Assembly (NCBI RefSeq): GCF_017876155.1
Contig: NZ_JAGINP010000020.1
Span: 114,572-178,571, forward strand
Direction: 5' to 3'
Length of the DNA stretch: 64,000 nucleotides
Origin: Azospirillum rugosum
Lineage (GTDB): Bacteria > Pseudomonadota > Alphaproteobacteria > Azospirillales > Azospirillaceae
This document shows positions 8,219-18,185 of the stretch, piece by piece (within the stretch, counting starts at the first letter, position 1; each line of letters starts with the position of its first letter). The translations under genes and the position numbers were made by a program. The notes below the pieces were generated by a model. The model worked only from the letters and a program-made list of their open reading frames with translations. It did no database searches and was not told where the DNA came from.

Positions 8219-9619
8219 ATGGCTGAAAGCACTTTCGACGTCGTCGTTGTCGGCGGCGGTCCCGGCGGTTATGTCTGCGCGATCCGCGCGGCCCAGCTTG
8301 GTTTCAAGGTGGCCTGCGTGGAGAAGCGCTCCGCGCTGGGCGGCACCTGCCTGAACGTGGGCTGCATCCCCTCCAAGGCGCTGCTCTCCGCGTCGGAGAA
8401 GTTCGAGGAGGCCAAGCACGGACTGGCCAAGTTCGGCATCAAGGTCGGCGGCGTCGAGCTGGACCTGCCGGGCATGCTGTCCCACAAGGACAAGGTCGTT
8501 AAGGAAAACACCCAGGGCATCGAGTTCCTGTTCAAGAAGAACAAGATCGCCTGGCTGAAGGGTGCGGGCCGCATCACCGCCCCGAACACCGTCGAGGTCG
8601 AGGGTGTGGGCACCATCACGGCCAACAAGGCCATCGTGATCGCCACCGGCTCCGAGGTCACCCCGCTGCCGGGCATCGAGATCGACGAGCAGAAGATCGT
8701 CTCCTCCACCGGCGCGCTGGAGCTGCCGGAGGTGCCGAAGCGCCTCGTCGTCATCGGCGGCGGCGTGATCGGCCTGGAGCTGGGGTCCGTCTGGGGCCGC
8801 CTCGGCTCCCAGGTCACGGTCGTGGAGTTCCTGGACCGCATCCTGCCGACCATGGACGGCGAAGTGTCCAAGCAGATGCAGCGCATCCTGGCCAAGCAGG
8901 GCATGACCTTCAAGCTCGGCGCCAAGGTCACCGCCGCCAAGGTCACCAACACCGGCGTCACCCTGTCGGTCGAGCCCGCCGCCGGCGGCACGGCCGAGGA
9001 GGTGGAGGCCGACGTCGTGCTGGTCGCCATCGGCCGCCGCGCCTACACCAACGGCCTCGGCCTCGACGCTGTGGGCGTGGAGATGGACAACCGCGGCCGC
9101 GTGAAGATCGGCAAGCATTTCGAGACCAACGTGCCGGGCATCTACGCCATCGGCGACGTGGTCGAAGGCCCGATGCTGGCCCACAAGGCCGAGGAGGAGG
9201 GCGTGGCGCTGGCCGAGCTGCTGGCCGGCCAGGCGGGCCACGTCAACCACGACCTCGTCCCCGGCGTCGTCTACACCTGGCCGGAAGTGGCCGCGGTCGG
9301 CAAGACCGAGGAGGAGCTGAAGGCCGCCGGCGTGCAGTACAAGGCCGGCAAGTTCCCCTTCCTGGCCAACGGCCGCGCCCGCGCCATGGCCGCCACCGAC
9401 GGCTTCGTGAAGATCCTGGCCGACGCCCACACGGACAAGGTCCTGGGCGTCCACATGGTCGGCCCGAACGTGTCGGAGATGGTGGCCGAGCTGGCCGTGG
9501 CGATGGAATTCGGCGCTTCGTCGGAAGACATCGGCCGCACCTGCCACGCCCACCCGACCCTGTCGGAAGTCACCAAGGAAGCCGCGCTCGCCGTCGAAGG
9601 CCGCGCGATCCACATCTGA
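8219..9619 (+). CDS. lpdA: Dihydrolipoyl dehydrogenase (E3)
   Basis: A 466-residue flavoenzyme reoxidising lipoyl groups in 2-oxoacid dehydrogenase and glycine cleavage complexes with NAD+. It shows GGGPGGYVCAIRAAQLG (FAD), GGTCLNVGCIPSKALL with the redox cysteines (about 42 and 47), GGGVIGLELGSVW (NAD), YAIGDVVEGPMLAHKAEEEG, and the C-terminal active-site CHAHPTLSE with the catalytic His-Glu. The start has GGAAGGAAAG just upstream. It is monocistronic here; E1/E2 genes are not adjacent. It is closer to canonical E3 than the flavoprotein at 1499-2923. Confidence 0.95.
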   Translation: MAESTFDVVVVGGGPGGYVCAIRAAQLGFKVACVEKRSALGGTCLNVGCIPSKALLSASEKFEEAKHGLAKFGIKVGGVELDLPGMLSHKDKVVKENTQGIEFLFKKNKIAWLKGAGRITAPNTVEVEGVGTITANKAIVIATGSEVTPLPGIEIDEQKIVSSTGALELPEVPKRLVVIGGGVIGLELGSVWGRLGSQVTVVEFLDRILPTMDGEVSKQMQRILAKQGMTFKLGAKVTAAKVTNTGVTLSVEPAAGGTAEEVEADVVLVAIGRRAYTNGLGLDAVGVEMDNRGRVKIGKHFETNVPGIYAIGDVVEGPMLAHKAEEEGVALAELLAGQAGHVNHDLVPGVVYTWPEVAAVGKTEEELKAAGVQYKAGKFPFLANGRARAMAATDGFVKILADAHTDKVLGVHMVGPNVSEMVAELAVAMEFGASSEDIGRTCHAHPTLSEVTKEAALAVEGRAIHI

Positions 9620-9623
9620 CGGT

Positions 9624-9719
9624 CCAGCGTAGGTTGGGTGGAGCGTAAGCGAAACCCAACAATGCACGCCATGCCGCGTGTGTTGGGTTTCGGCTGCGCC
9701 TCCACCCAACCTACACTGG
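9624..9719. repeat. Long imperfect inverted repeat downstream of lpdA
   Basis: Arms of about 22 bases: CCAGCGTAGGTTGGGTGGAG on the left against the complement of CTCCACCCAACCTACACTGG on the right. An inner pair (GAAACCCAACA with TGTTGGGTTTC) extends the foldback. This GTAGGTTGGG type of interspersed palindrome occurs in many proteobacteria. It sits 5 bases after the lpdA stop. Confidence 0.8.
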
Positions 9720-9727
9720 AAAGAAGA

Positions 9728-9799
9728 ACCACAGAGACACGGAGACACAGAGAGGCTGAATCCCTCTGTGTCTCCGTGTCTCTGTGGTCTCTTTTTTTT
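9728..9799. terminator. Near-perfect 26-bp-arm stem-loop with T-tract; dispersed repeat acting as probable terminator
   Basis: ACCACAGAGACACGGAGACA and its continuation at 9728-9753 pair exactly with the complementary arm ending at 9788, with an apex of fewer than ten bases. A run of eight T follows (about 9792-9799), so a plus-strand transcript from lpdA could terminate here. The arm itself is an internally repetitive GAGACACGGAGACACAGAG type known as a dispersed repeat. It lies in the lpdA/xerC convergent gap. Confidence 0.65.
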
Positions 9800-9807
9800 G
9801 GGATCTT

Positions 9808-10770
9808 TTATTTCGGGGTCTGCTTCGCCCTTGGATGGGCGGCGCGGTAGATTTCCATCAGCTGCTCGCTCTCCACGTCCGTGTAGCGCTGGGTGGTGGA
9901 GAGGGAGGCGTGGCCCAGCAGGTCCTGGATCGCGCGCAGGTCGCCGCCGTCGGCCAGCAGGTGGGTGGCGAAGCTGTGGCGCAGGGCGTGTGGCGTGGCC
10001 GTCTCCGGCAGGCCGATCATGCGGCGGAGATCCCGCATCTGGCGCTGGGCGATGGCGGGGGCGAGCTGGCCGCCGCGCACGCCGACGAACAGCGGCGCGT
10101 CGGGACCCTGCTTGTAGGGGCAGGCGTCCATATAGGCGCGCACCGCCTCCGTCACCGCCGGCAGGACCGGCACCATGCGTTCCTTGCGGCCCTTGCCCTG
10201 CACGCGCAGCGTCTCGCCGAGCGGCGCGTCCTTGCGCCGGAGGTTCAGCGCCTCCGAGATGCGCAGGCCGCAGCCGTAGAGCAGGGTGAACAGCGCGCGG
10301 TCGCGCTTGCCGATCCAGGGCTCGTCCGGCTCCTTCTCCGATTCCTCAAGCAGGCGGTCGGCGTCGACCACGGTCAGCGGGCGCGGCATCGGGCGCTTGA
10401 CCTTGGGCGTGCTGAGCCCGCCGATGGCCGGGTTGTGCAGACGGCCGCTGCGGTCCAGCCAGCGGAAGAAGTTGCGCACGGCGGCCAGCGCCCGCGCGCG
10501 GCTGGCCGCGATCAGCCCGTCGTTGGCCAGCTTCGACAGCCAGGCGCGGAAGTCCGCGGGGCCGAGGGAGCCCAGGTCGTTCATCGACGGCGGCCGCGCG
10601 TGGTAGCCGGTGATGAACTCCAGGAAGGTCGCCAGGTCGCCGACATAGGCGGTCAGCGTGTGGGGGGAGACGTTGCGCTCGCTCTCCAACCAGCGCCGCC
10701 AATGGCCCATCGCGTCCTGCACGTCGGGCTGGGCGGAGAAGCCGAGGATGGCTTCCTTTTTTCCGGTCAT
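9808..10770 (-). CDS. xerC: Tyrosine recombinase XerC
   Basis: A 320-residue site-specific recombinase for chromosome dimer resolution at dif. The N-terminal SAM-like DNA-binding domain is about 18-110 and the catalytic domain about 130-310. Catalytic residues are visible: Arg in CGLRISEAL, Lys in VQGKGRKERMVP, His-x-x-Arg in PHALRHSFATH, His in LLGHASLSTTQRYTDV and the nucleophilic Tyr in the same motif. It is distinguished from phage integrases by its length and its neighbour: the DUF484 gene upstream is a standard xerC partner. Confidence 0.92.
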   Translation of the reverse strand: MTGKKEAILGFSAQPDVQDAMGHWRRWLESERNVSPHTLTAYVGDLATFLEFITGYHARPPSMNDLGSLGPADFRAWLSKLANDGLIAASRARALAAVRNFFRWLDRSGRLHNPAIGGLSTPKVKRPMPRPLTVVDADRLLEESEKEPDEPWIGKRDRALFTLLYGCGLRISEALNLRRKDAPLGETLRVQGKGRKERMVPVLPAVTEAVRAYMDACPYKQGPDAPLFVGVRGGQLAPAIAQRQMRDLRRMIGLPETATPHALRHSFATHLLADGGDLRAIQDLLGHASLSTTQRYTDVESEQLMEIYRAAHPRAKQTPK

Positions 10771-10801
10771 TCGGGATTCGCGATTGTGGCGGGGGTCACG
10801 C

Positions 10802-11515
10802 TCAGGCCGGCAGTTCGAGCCAGCCGCGGATCACCCGCTCCACCACGCGGGCGAGGAAGCCGACCAGCTCCGTCCCCTGGCCGGTGTGGAAGGTGTCCGG
10901 CTCGCGGCTGCCGAAGGCGAGCATGCCCTCCGGCGTCTCGCTGGAAACCTGGAGACGGATCAGGACCTCCGACCGCACCAGCCCGGCGCCGGGGCCGTAG
11001 ATCTCCGGGTCGCCCTGGATGTCGGCGTTCAGCGCCACGTCGGCGCGGCCGAGCCAGCGGTCGACCGTCCCCGGCTCGACCACCCGCACGCCCGAGGTCT
11101 GGACATGCGGGGTGTCGTGGCCGTTCGATTCGACGATCAGGCAGGCGACGTCCAGGTCCAGCAGCACGGCGAGGTCCGTCGTGATGGTCTGGATCAGCTG
11201 CTCGAAGCTCTGCGCGTCCAGCAGGAACAGCACGGCCGCGTGGATGCGGTTCTGGCTGTTCATGTTGGCGCGGGAGGTGCCGATCAGCTCCCTCTGCTGG
11301 TCCTTCAGCAGGCGGATCTCGCCGCGCAGGCGTTCCACCATGTAGGCCTGCAGGTCCACCACCCCGCGCCCGCGGTCCTGCGACGGCGGCGTCAGGTGGT
11401 GGACCAGATCCCCATGATGAACCAGGAAGTCGGGGTGTTCCCGCAGGTAGGCGCACACGTCCTCGGCGGTCAGTGCGTCCTTCAGTCGCTGGGTGTGTCC
11501 CGGCTCTCGGCCCAT
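10802..11515 (-). CDS. DUF484 family protein
   Basis: About 237 residues with the DUF484 start pattern (VCAYLREHPDFLVHHGDLV) followed by a helical linker and a GAF-like domain (about 95-235, LLDAQSFEQLIQTITTD through PEGMLAFGSREP). The biochemical role is unknown; the gene is classically found directly upstream of xerC and dapF-type genes. It is 31 bases from xerC on the same strand. The ATG at 11515 has GGCAGG at suitable distance; a GTG two codons earlier is the alternative. Confidence 0.85.
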   Translation of the reverse strand: MGREPGHTQRLKDALTAEDVCAYLREHPDFLVHHGDLVHHLTPPSQDRGRGVVDLQAYMVERLRGEIRLLKDQQRELIGTSRANMNSQNRIHAAVLFLLDAQSFEQLIQTITTDLAVLLDLDVACLIVESNGHDTPHVQTSGVRVVEPGTVDRWLGRADVALNADIQGDPEIYGPGAGLVRSEVLIRLQVSSETPEGMLAFGSREPDTFHTGQGTELVGFLARVVERVIRGWLELPA

Positions 11516-11543
11516 GATCACCTGCCCGTGTCGCCTCGGCCCA

Positions 11544-12200
11544 TCAAAGAATCGACTGCCCGGTCTTCTGCCAGTCCGCGACGAACTGGGCGAGGCCCTT
11601 GTCGGTCAGCGGGTGGTTGAACAGCTGCTTCAGCACCGCCGGCGGGGCGGTGACGACGTGGGCGCCCAGGCGGGCGGAGTCGACGATGTGGATCGGGTTG
11701 CGGATCGAGGCGACCAGCACCTCGGTCTTGAAATAGTCGTAGTTGCTGTAAATCTCGACGATGTCGGAGATCAGGCCCATGCCCTCCTGCCCGATGTCGT
11801 CCAGGCGGCCGACGAAGGGCGACACGAAGCTGGCGCCGGCCTTGGCGGCCAGGATCGCCTGCGCCGCCGAGAAGCACAGCGTGACGTTGACCATGGTCCC
11901 TTCGGAGGACAGCGCCTTGCAGACCTTCAGACCGGCCTGGGTCAGCGGCACCTTCACCGCGACGTTGTCGGCGATCTTGGCAAGCTTCTTGCCTTCCGCC
12001 AGCATGGTCTCGAAGTCGGTGGAGGCCACCTCGGCGCTGACCGGGCCGTTCACGACGTCACAAATTTCGGCCACGAGGTCCAGGAAGCTGCGACCGGTCT
12101 TGGCGACGAGGGAGGGGTTGGTGGTAACACCGTCCAGCAGACCGGTGTCGGCCAGATCGCGGATCTCGGCGATGTCGGCGGTGTCGACGAAGAACTTCAT
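11544..12200 (-). CDS. fsa: Fructose-6-phosphate aldolase / transaldolase (TalC-MipB type)
   Basis: A 218-residue short-type transaldolase, a TIM barrel of the pentose phosphate pathway. It has MKFFVDTADIAEIRDL at the start, GVTTNPSLVAK (about 26-36), and the Schiff-base Lys in NVAVKVPLT (about 86). GLISDIVEIY and the C-terminal KGLAQFVADWQ are also typical. Length (about 215-220) separates it from the 320-residue TalB type. Whether it acts as transaldolase or fructose-6-phosphate aldolase cannot be told by eye. It is divergent from priA. Confidence 0.9.
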   Translation of the reverse strand: MKFFVDTADIAEIRDLADTGLLDGVTTNPSLVAKTGRSFLDLVAEICDVVNGPVSAEVASTDFETMLAEGKKLAKIADNVAVKVPLTQAGLKVCKALSSEGTMVNVTLCFSAAQAILAAKAGASFVSPFVGRLDDIGQEGMGLISDIVEIYSNYDYFKTEVLVASIRNPIHIVDSARLGAHVVTAPPAVLKQLFNHPLTDKGLAQFVADWQKTGQSIL

Positions 12201-12288
12201 GACCAGGAATCCATACTTGCTGAGGAAGACCGGGCCCCGTCGCCCGGAAAATGACGCCCGAGGCGTCGGCCAGGGGGCACTCTAGCCG

Positions 12289-14526
12289 ATGCGCGCCAAT
12301 TCCGCCAGTTCCGGGGCCAGTTCCGGGAGCCCGGTGCAGGCCGACCTGCTGGGGCCGGAGCCACGCGTCCGCGTGCTCCTGCCGCTGCCGCTGCGCGAGG
12401 CCTACGATTACCGCGTGCCCGCCGGGATGACCCTCAACCCTGGGGACTATGTGGAAGTTCCGCTCGGGCCCCGCCGGGTGCTGGGTGTCGTGTGGGGCGA
12501 CGGCGCCGGGGTGGTGGAGTCCGCGCGGCTGAAGGCGGTCGTGCGCCGCTTCGACGTGCCGCCGATGCCGGAGGTGGAGCGCCGCTTCGTGGAGTGGGTG
12601 GCCGCCTACACCATGACCCCGCCGGGCCACGTGCTGCGCATGGCGATCAGCGTGCCGGCGGCGCTGGAGCCGCCCAAGCCGATGCTCGCCTACCTGCGCA
12701 AGCCCGACGCGGAGCCGCCGCCGGGCTTCAAGATGACCGACCCGCGCCGGCGGGTGCTGACGCTCCTCGATGACGGCCCGCCGCGGACTCCGGCCGAATT
12801 GGCGGAGGAGGCCGGCTGCGGCGTCACCGTGGTGCGCGGGCTGGCCGAGGCCGGGCTGCTGGAGCCCGTGCTCCTCCAGCCGACCAAGCTCGGCCGGCCG
12901 GACTGGGCGCGCGAGGGGCCGACCCTGTCCGGCGACCAGGAGGCCGCGGCCGACGACCTGCGCACCCGCGTGGAGTCGGGCGTCTACTCCACCGTGCTGC
13001 TGGACGGCGTCACCGGTTCCGGCAAGACGGAGGTTTATTACGAGGCGATTGCCGCCGCGCTGAAGCAGGGGAAGCAGGCGCTCGTCCTGCTGCCGGAAAT
13101 CGCCCTGTCGGCGCAGTGGCTGGAGCGGTTCGCCCGGCGCTTCGGCGCGCCGCCCGCCGAATGGCATTCGGAGCTGACCGGGGCGCAGCGCCGCGACACC
13201 TGGCGCGCCGTGGCCAACGGGGAGGTGCCGGTGGTGGTCGGCGCCCGCTCCGCCCTGTTCCTGCCCTACAAGAACCTGGGCGTCATCATCATCGACGAGG
13301 AGCACGACTCCGCCTACAAGCAGGAGGAAGGGGCCATCTACCACGCCCGCGACATGGCCGTGGCGCGGGCCCACCTGGGCGGCATCCCCATCGTGCTGGT
13401 CTCGGCGACTCCGTCGCTGGAAACCAAGGTCAACGCCGACAGCCACCGCTACGCCCGCATCCATTTGCCGGGCCGTCACGGCGGGGCGGTGCTGCCCGAC
13501 GTCGAGCTGATCGACCTGAGGAAGGACCGGCCGCCGGCCCGCCACTGGCTGGCGCCGACGCTCAAAAAGGCCATCGAGGAGACGCTGGCGGACAAGGAGC
13601 AGGTGATGCTGTTCCTGAACCGCCGCGGCTACGCCCCGCTGACGCTCTGCCGGGCCTGCGGGCACCGGCTGCAATGCCCGAACTGCACCGCTTGGCTGGT
13701 CGAGCATCGGCTGGCCCGCAAGCTCCAGTGCCATCACTGCGGCCTTTCCCAGCCGCTGACCCCCACCTGCCCGAACTGCGGCGAGGAGGGCACGCTGGCC
13801 GCCTGCGGCCCCGGCGTGGAGCGGATCGCGGAGGAGGTGGCGGAGCTGTTCCCGGACGCCCGCGCCGCCATCATGGCCTCCGACACGCTGTTCGGCCCCC
13901 GCGCCATCCAGGAGATGGTCCGGCGAATCGCCGACCACGAGCTGGACATCCTGATCGGCACGCAGGTGATGGCGAAGGGCCACCATTTCCCCATGCTGAC
14001 GCTGGTGGGGGTGGTGGACGCCGACCTGGGGCTGGCCGGCGGCGACCTGCGGGCCGGTGAGCGGACCTACCAGCTGCTCCACCAAGTTGCCGGGCGCGCC
14101 GGGCGCGGCGAGCGGCCGGGCCGGGTCATGCTGCAGACCTACATGCCGGAACACCCGGTGATGCAGGCGCTGGCCGCCGGCGACCGCGACGGCTTCTACC
14201 AGCTGGAGGCGGAGATGCGGCTGGAGGCCGGCATGCCGCCCTTCGGACGGCTGGCCGCCCTGATCGTGTCGGGGGAGGACGCCACGGCGGTGGAGAAGGT
14301 CGCCATGGCGCTGGGCCGCGCCGCGCCGCGCAGCGACACCGTGCACATTTTGGGACCGGCCCCGGCGCCGCTGGCATTGCTGCGGGGGCGCCACCGACGC
14401 CGGCTGCTGCTGAAGGCGCCGCGCTCCACCCAGGTGCAGCCGCTGATCGCCCGCTGGCTGGAGCAGGTGGAGATTCCGCCCAGCGTGCGCGTGCAGGTCG
14501 ATGTGGACCCTTACAGCTTCCTGTAG
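12289..14526 (+). CDS. priA: Primosomal protein N' (replication restart helicase PriA)
   Basis: A 745-residue 3'-5' superfamily II helicase that reloads DnaB at stalled forks. The N-terminal 3'-DNA-binding domain is about 20-115. Walker A is DGVTGSGKTEVYY (about 240), Walker B is IIDEEHDSAYKQEEG (about 340), motif III is VLVSATPSLET, and the zinc-binding cysteines are CRACGHRLQCPNC, CHHCG and CPNCGEEG (about 450-500). Motif VI is the HQVAGRAGRGERPG segment. Length is standard. The ATG is followed by a short Ser/Gly-rich leader; a slightly later start is possible. Confidence 0.95.
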   Translation: MRANSASSGASSGSPVQADLLGPEPRVRVLLPLPLREAYDYRVPAGMTLNPGDYVEVPLGPRRVLGVVWGDGAGVVESARLKAVVRRFDVPPMPEVERRFVEWVAAYTMTPPGHVLRMAISVPAALEPPKPMLAYLRKPDAEPPPGFKMTDPRRRVLTLLDDGPPRTPAELAEEAGCGVTVVRGLAEAGLLEPVLLQPTKLGRPDWAREGPTLSGDQEAAADDLRTRVESGVYSTVLLDGVTGSGKTEVYYEAIAAALKQGKQALVLLPEIALSAQWLERFARRFGAPPAEWHSELTGAQRRDTWRAVANGEVPVVVGARSALFLPYKNLGVIIIDEEHDSAYKQEEGAIYHARDMAVARAHLGGIPIVLVSATPSLETKVNADSHRYARIHLPGRHGGAVLPDVELIDLRKDRPPARHWLAPTLKKAIEETLADKEQVMLFLNRRGYAPLTLCRACGHRLQCPNCTAWLVEHRLARKLQCHHCGLSQPLTPTCPNCGEEGTLAACGPGVERIAEEVAELFPDARAAIMASDTLFGPRAIQEMVRRIADHELDILIGTQVMAKGHHFPMLTLVGVVDADLGLAGGDLRAGERTYQLLHQVAGRAGRGERPGRVMLQTYMPEHPVMQALAAGDRDGFYQLEAEMRLEAGMPPFGRLAALIVSGEDATAVEKVAMALGRAAPRSDTVHILGPAPAPLALLRGRHRRRLLLKAPRSTQVQPLIARWLEQVEIPPSVRVQVDVDPYSFL

Positions 14527-14581
14527 AGGCCGCGCCTTGGAATCACGGGCGGCGTTTTGAAGGGGGGCTGCGACCTATTGT

Positions 14582-14600
14582 CCCTGCGGCGTCCGCAGGG
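14582..14600. other. Perfect 8-bp-stem hairpin after priA
   Basis: CCCTGCGG, a CGT loop, then CCGCAGGG. It lies 56 bases beyond priA with no following T-run, so it may be an attenuating or mRNA 3'-end structure rather than a classic terminator. Confidence 0.4.
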
Positions 14601-14681
14601 CACCTGTGACGTTTGGCGCGTTGCGGATCGAAAATCTTGGTATTACCAGGGTAGGGCCCGTTTCTTTCGCCGAGCCTTGCC

Positions 14682-15200
14682 ATGTCGATCCTGTCCGGGA
14701 TTCTCGCGTCCGGCCGTTTCCGCGCCCACACGCTGTTGACGGTGCTGCCCGTCCTGTTGCTGCTGCTCGTGATCGCGCTGGCCGCCGGCGCGCCCGCGGG
14801 GACCCGCGGCACGGAGGCGGAGGCGAAGGCGCTGCTCGACAAGGCCGCGGGGTTTCTGCACCAGAACGGCGCCGCCGCGGCGCCGGAGGCCTTCGGGCGC
14901 CGGGACGGCGCCTTCATCGACCGTGACCTATACCCCACGCTGATCGACCGCGACGGCACGATGGTGGCGCACGGCTGGACCCCCGCGCTGAACGGCGCCA
15001 GCGTTCTGGACCTGAAGGATGTGGACGGGCGGTCCTTCATCCGCGAGGCGCTGGCCCTGGCCGCCGAACAGGGCGCCGGTGCCGTGTCCTACAAATGGAC
15101 CGACCCGCTGTCGGGCCAGATTGCGCCCAAGACGATGCATGTCCGGCGAATCGACCTGGAGGGCGCGCCCTACCTTCTGTCGGTCGGCGTGTACCGCTGA
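14682..15200 (+). CDS. Membrane-anchored single-Cache domain protein
   Basis: A 172-residue protein with one N-terminal membrane segment (about 17-40) and an exported region that matches the single Cache_2-type fold (a helix with AEAKALLDKAAGFLHQNGA, then DRDLYPTLIDRDGTMVAHGW, DVDGRSFIREALALAAEQGAG and the KTMHVRRIDLEGAPYLLSVGVYR strand pair). Cache domains bind small ligands outside the membrane; here no signalling output domain follows, so it would need a partner. It lies between priA and the atp operon without overlap. Confidence 0.7.
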   Translation: MSILSGILASGRFRAHTLLTVLPVLLLLLVIALAAGAPAGTRGTEAEAKALLDKAAGFLHQNGAAAAPEAFGRRDGAFIDRDLYPTLIDRDGTMVAHGWTPALNGASVLDLKDVDGRSFIREALALAAEQGAGAVSYKWTDPLSGQIAPKTMHVRRIDLEGAPYLLSVGVYR

Positions 15201-15255
15201 GGGGTCTTGCGACTCGGGGTGGGGCTTTCAGGGCGCCGGCAGGGCGTCCGGATTT

Positions 15256-15579
15256 TCACAATACGGAAACGGTGCGTTGGGCGCGCGGGCGGGGACGCCA
15301 GATCGACAGGCACTCGGACGCGGTGGCGCCGGACCCGATGCCGTACCAGCCGGACCGGTCGTTGAAGGACAGGCTGTAGCGGCCGCGGCCGTCGCGCTCG
15401 AAACGGAAGACCGGGCGGTCGACCCCGGGGAGCAGCACAAGGAGGCGGTCATGCTCGCGGCCCGTCTCGCGGATCACCCCGGCCCAGTGGCCAAGGCGCA
15501 GCTTCGGTTCCGCGACCGCCTCGAACTCGACAAGGTCGGCGGGCGTGAAACGGGCGCAGGAGAAGGCGACGACGGTCAT
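15256..15579 (-). CDS. Hypothetical protein
   Basis: A 107-residue protein I do not recognise. It has regular beta-rich composition (WAGVIRETGREHDRLLVLLP, VFRFERDGRGRYSLSFND) and codon use like its neighbours, which argues for a real gene. There is no signal peptide or membrane segment. The ribosome-binding site is weak (AAGG about nine bases upstream). It is convergent with the Cache gene and divergent from atpH. Confidence 0.5.
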   Translation of the reverse strand: MTVVAFSCARFTPADLVEFEAVAEPKLRLGHWAGVIRETGREHDRLLVLLPGVDRPVFRFERDGRGRYSLSFNDRSGWYGIGSGATASECLSIWRPRPRAQRTVSVL

Positions 15580-16017
15580 TGGCAGGCCTTGTGTCTTTCC
15601 CTGTCAGGCAAACGATGCGGGAGGCACCCCTGGCGAGGCGCGCCTCCGAAATGGGCAGCGGCGGGTGAACGCGATGCCTCAAACCTGCGCAAGAATGGTT
15701 AACTGGATGTTAAACGGAATTTAAGGTCACAGCCCGCCGGGGACTCGGGAGGCTTCCAGGCAGCCTTTTCCGACGCACCGGTAAGACCATTGCAGAAATG
15801 AAGTGGTATGCCCATTTCCGGTTTCGGTCCTCGTGGACGGAACCCGCGCGGGACGTGCCCAAAACGCCGCACTCGAATTGTCCAGACCCCGTTGCGCGGG
15901 GGCTAATCCTGTGATATTGGACCGCTCGCTTTCGCGGTCCAGGGCGCCGCGATGCGGGTTTCCCGCCCTTAAGGCCCTGAAAATTCACCGTCTACCGAAC
16001 TCAATTCGAGGGATCAG
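15580..16017. other. Intergenic region upstream of the atp operon
   Basis: 438 bases without a credible gene. It contains AT-richer sequence around 15700-15725 (GGATGTTAAACGGAATTTAA) and the promoter candidate at 15892-15920. The last 90 bases would be the atpH leader. No recognisable riboswitch. Confidence 0.5.
15892..15920 (+). promoter_or_regulatory. Candidate sigma-70-type promoter for atpHAGDC
   Basis: TTGCGC, a 17-base spacer, then TATTGG, about 100 bases before the atpH start. It is the best -35/-10 pair seen in the gap; match to consensus is only moderate. Confidence 0.35.
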
Positions 16018-16586
16018 GTGGCATCCGAAGGTACAGGCGTTTCCGAACTCGCTACGCGCTACTCCATCGCGCTGTTCGAGCTTGCGGATGAGAACAAGGC
16101 GTTGGATCAGGTCGCGAGCGATCTGACCGCGCTGAAGCAAATCCTGGCCGAGAGCGCCGACCTTCGCCGCCTCGTCCGTAGTCCCGTGATCAGCCGCGCC
16201 GACCAAGGTCGTGCCATGGCCGCGGTTCTGGATCGCGCCGAAGTGTCCGATCTGACCAAGCGCTTCGTCGGGCTGGTGGCGCAGAACCGCCGCCTGTTCG
16301 CGCTTGAGGGCATGATCGACGGCTATCTGGCCGAACTGGCCCGCCGCCGTGGCGAAGTGACCGCGCAGGTCACCTCCGCGCAGCCGCTGAGCGACGCCCA
16401 GCTCGCCGCGGTCACCGACGCGCTCAAGGCCTCGATCGGCTCGAAGGTGTTGATCAACACCTCCGTCGATCCCGCGCTGATCGGCGGCATGATCGTTAAG
16501 TTCGGCTCGCGCATGGTCGACACCTCGGTGCGCACGAAGCTGAACAAATTGCAACTCGCCATGAAGGCCTCAGGGGGATCAGTCTG

Positions 16587-16587
<1 letters not shown>
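16018..16587 (+). CDS. atpH: F1 ATP synthase subunit delta
   Basis: A 189-residue subunit (OSCP family) linking the F1 head to the peripheral stalk. The N-terminal helical domain is about 8-110 (ATRYSIALFELADENKALD) and the C-terminal domain ends in the family signature IGGMIVKFGSRMVDTSVRTK. It starts with GTG, preceded by GAGGGA. Its stop overlaps the atpA start by one base (TGATG), so translation is coupled. First gene of the F1 operon; in alphaproteobacteria the Fo genes are encoded elsewhere, and none are seen here. Confidence 0.95.
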
Positions 16588-18116
<1,529 letters not shown>

Positions 18117-18185
18117 TCGACGGCGGGGGCGCTCCGGTGCCCCCGCTTTCCACCCGAACGACCCCGAGCGGAATGAAGGGCCGGC

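Noticed and set aside
6983..9748. 921-codon minus-strand frame over lpdA and PPK2
   Set aside because: It is antisense to lpdA and out of frame with PPK2, both clearly real.
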